Translations under genes and position numbers: made by a program
Shown: positions 22,021-25,202 of the stretch, piece after piece
Layout: each line of letters begins with the position of its first letter
Numbering within the stretch: position 1 is the stretch's first letter
Assembly: GCA_001687465.1 (NCBI GenBank)
Contig: LVLI01001217.1
Location: 1 to 25,202 of the forward strand
Source: Halocafeteria seosinensis
Lineage: Eukaryota > Sar > Bigyra > Bicosoecida
DNA: 25,202 nt
Direction of reading: 5' to 3'
The notes under the pieces: model-generated
The model's input: only the letters and a program-made list of their open reading frames with translations
Told to the model about the DNA's origin: nothing
The model's database searches: none

Positions 22021-22238
22021 TTAGTCCACAAAAATCCTTTATTACTGAAGGTACAATACCACATCCAGTGTCTACATAGCAGACTGGAACTTAAGCTTCA
22101 ATTTGAAGCCTTCAAATAGTCGCCGCATGTCAGCAAGGCTGCAGGAACAGCGGGCCCGTCTGCTTAACACGGGCGCATACCGTTCCTCGTTAAGAGGATG
22201 CGGTCAACTTTCAGGCCGGTGGGCTATCTGTCACATTT

Positions 22239-22256
22239 GTGTGTGTGTGTGTGTGT
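22239..22256. repeat. (GT)9 microsatellite
   Basis: Nine uninterrupted GT units lie just beyond the stop codon of the SAP30BP-like gene, probably in its 3' UTR. Confidence 0.95.
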
Positions 22257-22292
22257 CATAGCCGCTCTTCATCGTGAATTCTAAACTCACCA

Positions 22293-23343
22293 TCATTGAC
22301 CTTGTTTCTGCTGCTTGCGCATTAAGTCAGCTGCCACGGCACGTGCTTTTGCGGTTGCTGCTTGCACACTAGGTTTGTCAACACCACTTCCACTTTGTCG
22401 TGTACTAGTTTGCGTGTTGTCGCTAGCTGCAGGACCTCCGTGCGAAGAAGGTGCAAAAGAAATCGTGCTGCGCGGTTCCATCTGTTTCCGTGTTTCTCGA
22501 AACTCCTCTTGAATCTGTTGTCGATAGGAAATAGCATCATAGTAGTCTTCAGGGCCGTGTGCTTGCGGATCGAACAGTTCCGTTGGATAGTTCGAAGCGT
22601 ATTCGTTTTCACCGTCTAATCCAAAGTGCTCTGCAACTCTATCGAGAATGTATGGATTCTGGAACTCCTTTTTGCTCCGCAAATTTTCAGTAAAGTTATA
22701 TCCTTGTTCTGAATATTTCATATACTCTGCAAATCTCTTGATGACGAACTCATCCGCGTTGCTTGGGTCCCGTTCAGGAGGCATTACTTTGTCAACAATC
22801 GCTTTCGCTTCGGATGTATTCATCCTCCGTCGATGATCAGGTTCCCTCAGTTGTTCAACATCCTGGGTTTTGCTTGAAACAGACATGCCATTCGTCACTT
22901 GCTGGAAGAAAGACATGGCTCCTTCAGTACCACTAGCAGGTGCTTCCTGGGAAGCAGTAGTTCCCCCCTGCTCTTTGGATGATTCTCGGGGGTGATCCGC
23001 CGCCATGGAGTCGTATAAAATCGATCGAGAAGAGCTATCCACAGTCGGATATGGCTCACTATACTCGATCGACGATGCTCCTCTACTCGTATCAGCTCCT
23101 TCTTCTTCATTTGTGCGCGAAGATGTCCCTGTAGTTCTAACCGTGCTTTGGTCTTTGCCAAGACTCTTTGGACGACAAGTAAGTCCCCACAGACGCTGTC
23201 GCCCCTCCGGTGTTCTCGGCCTTCTCCTTCTCCACATGACGACTGCCTCCTCCATTTGTTGTGGTCGCGTGTTGAGTCGCTGTGTCCTCCTTTGTCACCT
23301 CCTCCTCCTCGCTGTGGGACGCTCCATAATCAACCAGACCTCC
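22293..23343 (-). CDS. SAP30BP/HCNGP-family nuclear protein, 5' structure unresolved
   Basis: Members are nuclear transcription co-regulators and spliceosome-associated factors. The main frame, open from 23255 to the TGA at 22293, carries the HCNGP core: KVMPPERDPSN, then FAEYMKYSEQGYNFTENLRS, KKEFQNPYILDRVAEHFGLD, ASNYPTELFDP and PEDYYDAISYRQQ. The C-terminus is Gln/Ala-rich and disordered. The family's acidic N-terminal signature, GGLVDYGASHSEEEEV, is also present at about 23343-23296, but in a different frame that stays open to a TAG at 23137-23139. A splice or a +1 shift must therefore join the two, and I find no consensus donor-acceptor pair of normal length. No ATG lies in the upstream frame, so a further 5' exon is also likely. 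The ATG at 23255, giving an Arg-rich MEEAVVMWRRRR start, is probably not used. The family call is strong; the 5' model is open. Confidence 0.82.
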
Positions 23344-23961
23344 TCCCGCTGCCGTCGGAATTCATCACACGGCTTTACAGGACCAAAGAACCAACAACAA
23401 CATAATATTTCACGGGTCCTTCACAAGCATGAAAATAGCAAGAGTGCTGCAAGACAATGTGGACGCTGGAATCCATCCGTTCATCCGATTCAGCACTCAA
23501 TTTCGAAGTAACCGTTTCACTCGATTCGGATGCAACTTGGCAATCATTTCAAGTTGGTATTATTGAAAGCGCGCTGATTTATCAATTGAAAGTTTATGAT
23601 ACTTTCGTACTAAGGCTGTCATTGGGTCCGGGGGGAGGGCACTTCAGGCCCCGTTGGCCCGCAAGGTTTTGGGATCATACAGATGGATAAACGGTTAGTA
23701 TCAAAGTGTACCTCCTCAATGCATCGCAAACAGGTCTCCTATTGGAATAGTGGAATGCTCATTACAGGAGGGTGCTCCACTGTGAACCACTGAGTCTGAC
23801 TGGTGAGAGTTTCAAGTTTGACCAACCCCGAAGACTTACTGTTTCCATGAAGTGTAACAAGTGTTACAGGCTAATTGTTGTATCGTGGGACATCAACCAT
23901 AACTGCAAATACAACTGGTACCAGTTTTTCACCAGGATACGCGTGTTTATATGTGTGTAAG
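23344..23961. other. 618-base divergent spacer
   Basis: This lies between the minus-strand SAP30BP-like gene and the plus-strand LRR gene. It should hold the promoters of both and perhaps the missing first exon of the former. A 77-codon plus-strand ORF at 23457-23690 has an ATG but no recognisable similarity. No repeat or RNA gene was seen. Confidence 0.5.
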
Positions 23962-25202
23962 ATGGGTTCAAGAAACAAGAAAACTACCCATCTCAGCCGT
24001 TTCAAGCTCCTTTACCCTGTCTTGAGCATATGCTGCTTAACGTCGAATGTTGTACCTATGTTTAGCCTTGGCTTCCCTCCATCAAACCGCTTTAGCGGTT
24101 CGAGTGATATGGAGTTGGCTGAGGACAACATCTTCCCCAGGAAACAAGAAGGTGGTAACAGTTCTCGGAGACTGCAGTCAACAGTCAGAGCGGTTGACTG
24201 CTGCCTAATAAACGAAGACCGAGTTTTGGAGACTTGCTCAGGTTGCGACTTCACCGAGACGGTCAAGATGTATGTGGCGCAAGTGTTGAATAGCATATTG
24301 ACCTTCGAGAACAGTCACTTTCGCTGGACGATACTTTGTATACAATTTGCAGCGATCTGAGCAGTGCAGCTATTACGTCGATTAAAGATCACGCGTTCCA
24401 CGACGCGAGTGGCATTACCAGCACACGCGAAATGTAGGTTTACAGTGTATTCTCTCAGCTTCGTTAACGGTTACAGATGTTGGTCGTTTGTTCCTCACAG
24501 AGTTCTCAACCAGAATGAGCTGACGAGTCTTCCCAGCGATCTGCTTCAAAACTTCACTAATCTCAAAAAGTTGTATGTGCTCGTTGGCTATCCTGCCATA
24601 ATTCATCTGCCATTCCTACTGGCACAAGTTGTTTTGGAAGATGCTCTTAGTCTTGTTTACTGCAGAGATGTTCGACAGAACTCCCTTCGGACATTGCCCG
24701 ATGACGTCTTTTGGAACCTTCGTAGCCTCCGTACACTGTACGAACACCTACTAAACTTCTCTGCACTTCTGCAAGTACACATCCTGCTCCATTCCTTTGT
24801 CCAATGCAGGGACTTGAGATTTAATTCCCTCTCAATAACTCCCGAACGCATCTTCTGGAATTTAAAGAATTTGCAAAAACTGTATGTGAAACACTGGAGC
24901 TCAAATCGTTTGTGTCCACTGCCTTTACGGGAAATAAGAGTGCCTCACTGGTCGTTGGTGCTTAATTAACTTTCATTGGACAATTCAAGATGTTGGGTGC
25001 AGACATCTTCAGGAAAATCAGGTGACAAATATCTCCAAAGAGGCGTTTCGAGATCTTCAAAGCCTTCGTTTATTGTATGTCATGTTGACCCGTCAATGTA
25101 GACATAGGGTGATTTCCAGTTTGGTATATCGTGTGTATTCAATGGATGTATGACAGATGGCTCCACCAGAATCCGCTTTTATCGCTCCCTGACGGTCTGT
25201 TT
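23962..25202 (+). CDS. secreted or membrane-anchored leucine-rich-repeat protein, 5' part, cut by window edge
   Basis: Seven exons are visible: 23962-24269, 24353-24433, 24501-24572, 24666-24737, 24810-24881, 25003-25074 and 25157 to the edge. The first exon starts at ATG 23962 with a basic head and a hydrophobic stretch (LLYPVLSICCLTSNVV, about residues 16-31), a signal peptide or anchor. A Cys-rich cap follows (DCCLINEDRVLETCSGCDF), as expected before extracellular LRRs. Every later exon is one LRR. The first is 81 bases (DLSSAAITSIKDHAF), and the complete ones after it are exactly 72 bases or 24 residues. Examples are VLNQNELTSLPSDLLQNF, DVRQNSLRTLPDDVFWNL and HLQENQVTNISKEAFRDL. All introns (67-121 bases) fall after the second base of a codon at the same place in the repeat. 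It may be a receptor or adhesion protein; the C-terminal domain and ligand are unknown. Confidence 0.85.
24353..25202 (+). repeat. array of single-LRR exons, same intron phase throughout
   Basis: Six consecutive exons each encode one leucine-rich repeat; the first is 81 bases, the next four are 72, and the last is cut by the edge. Every junction splits a codon after base two, so any exon could be skipped, duplicated or swapped without changing frame. The intervening introns show no obvious similarity to one another, so the duplications are not recent. Confidence 0.88.

Larger units (their letters stand above)
21186..22292. other. 1.1 kb repeat-bearing spacer without a convincing gene
   Basis: This is upstream of the EF-hand gene and downstream of the SAP30BP-like gene. 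It contains a diverged direct repeat, TA and GT microsatellites and a small inverted repeat, GCTTCAA/TTGAAGC, near 22097-22111. An open stretch at about 21305-21418 on the minus strand ends in a good donor, GTGAGT, and could be a 5' UTR or coding exon of the EF-hand gene. No transposase or RNA gene was seen. Confidence 0.5.

Noticed and set aside
23137-23255. ATG at 23255 as the start of the SAP30BP-like protein
   Set aside because: It gives an Arg-rich N-terminus unlike the family, while the true family N-terminal signature is in another frame just upstream.
24089-24105. Perfect hairpin AACCGCTTTAGCGGTT
   Set aside because: It falls inside the first coding exon of the LRR gene and is explained by codon sequence; no flanking RNA-gene structure.

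Overview
This is a nuclear window from a eukaryote. Nine protein-coding genes or gene ends can be recognised. Most are interrupted by short spliceosomal introns with GT donors and, in every junction I could place, CAG acceptors. Introns are mostly 64-97 bases; the first introns of two genes are much longer (236 and 264). I see no tRNA, rRNA, CRISPR, transposase or other prokaryotic-type feature. The lineage cannot be fixed by reading alone. Compact introns, eukaryotic core genes and a leucine-rich-repeat (LRR) gene with one repeat per 72-base exon suggest a protist or alga. One-LRR-per-exon genes are known from brown algae, so a stramenopile is possible but unproven.

Left part (1-9230). The window opens on the minus strand with the N-terminal exons of DNA polymerase eta, cut off by the left edge. 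Behind it, on the same strand, is a complete three-exon type III beta phosphatidylinositol 4-kinase with a very long charged linker. Diverging from its 5' end is an intron-poor, membrane-anchored carbohydrate sulfotransferase on the plus strand. After about 1 kb without a convincing gene comes a minus-strand, two-exon, PH-domain protein resembling animal Niban/FAM129.

Middle part (9231-16865). A 1.2 kb spacer leads to an eleven-exon plus-strand gene that fuses TPR repeats to a SETD3/Rubisco-LSMT-type SET domain and its C-terminal substrate-binding domain. It converges, with only 137 bases between stop codons, on an eight-exon minus-strand gene for the class I ribonucleotide reductase large subunit. 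That protein has all of its radical-chemistry residues and the eukaryotic CLMCGS tail. An MCB-like ACGCGT and a 16-base perfect palindrome lie just upstream of its start.

Right part (16866-25202). A minus-strand, five-exon, multi-EF-hand protein is followed by a 1.1 kb spacer with a diverged direct repeat and TA and GT microsatellites. Next is a minus-strand SAP30BP/HCNGP-family gene whose N-terminal motif lies in a different frame from its main ORF, so the 5' model is unresolved. The window ends in a plus-strand gene for a secreted or membrane-anchored LRR protein. After a signal-peptide and Cys-rich exon, each repeat is a separate exon, and all introns share one phase; the gene runs off the right edge.

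The genes do not form an operon or an obvious pathway. Polymerase eta and ribonucleotide reductase both serve DNA synthesis, but they are 15 kb apart with unrelated genes between. The most unusual structure is the modular LRR exon array.
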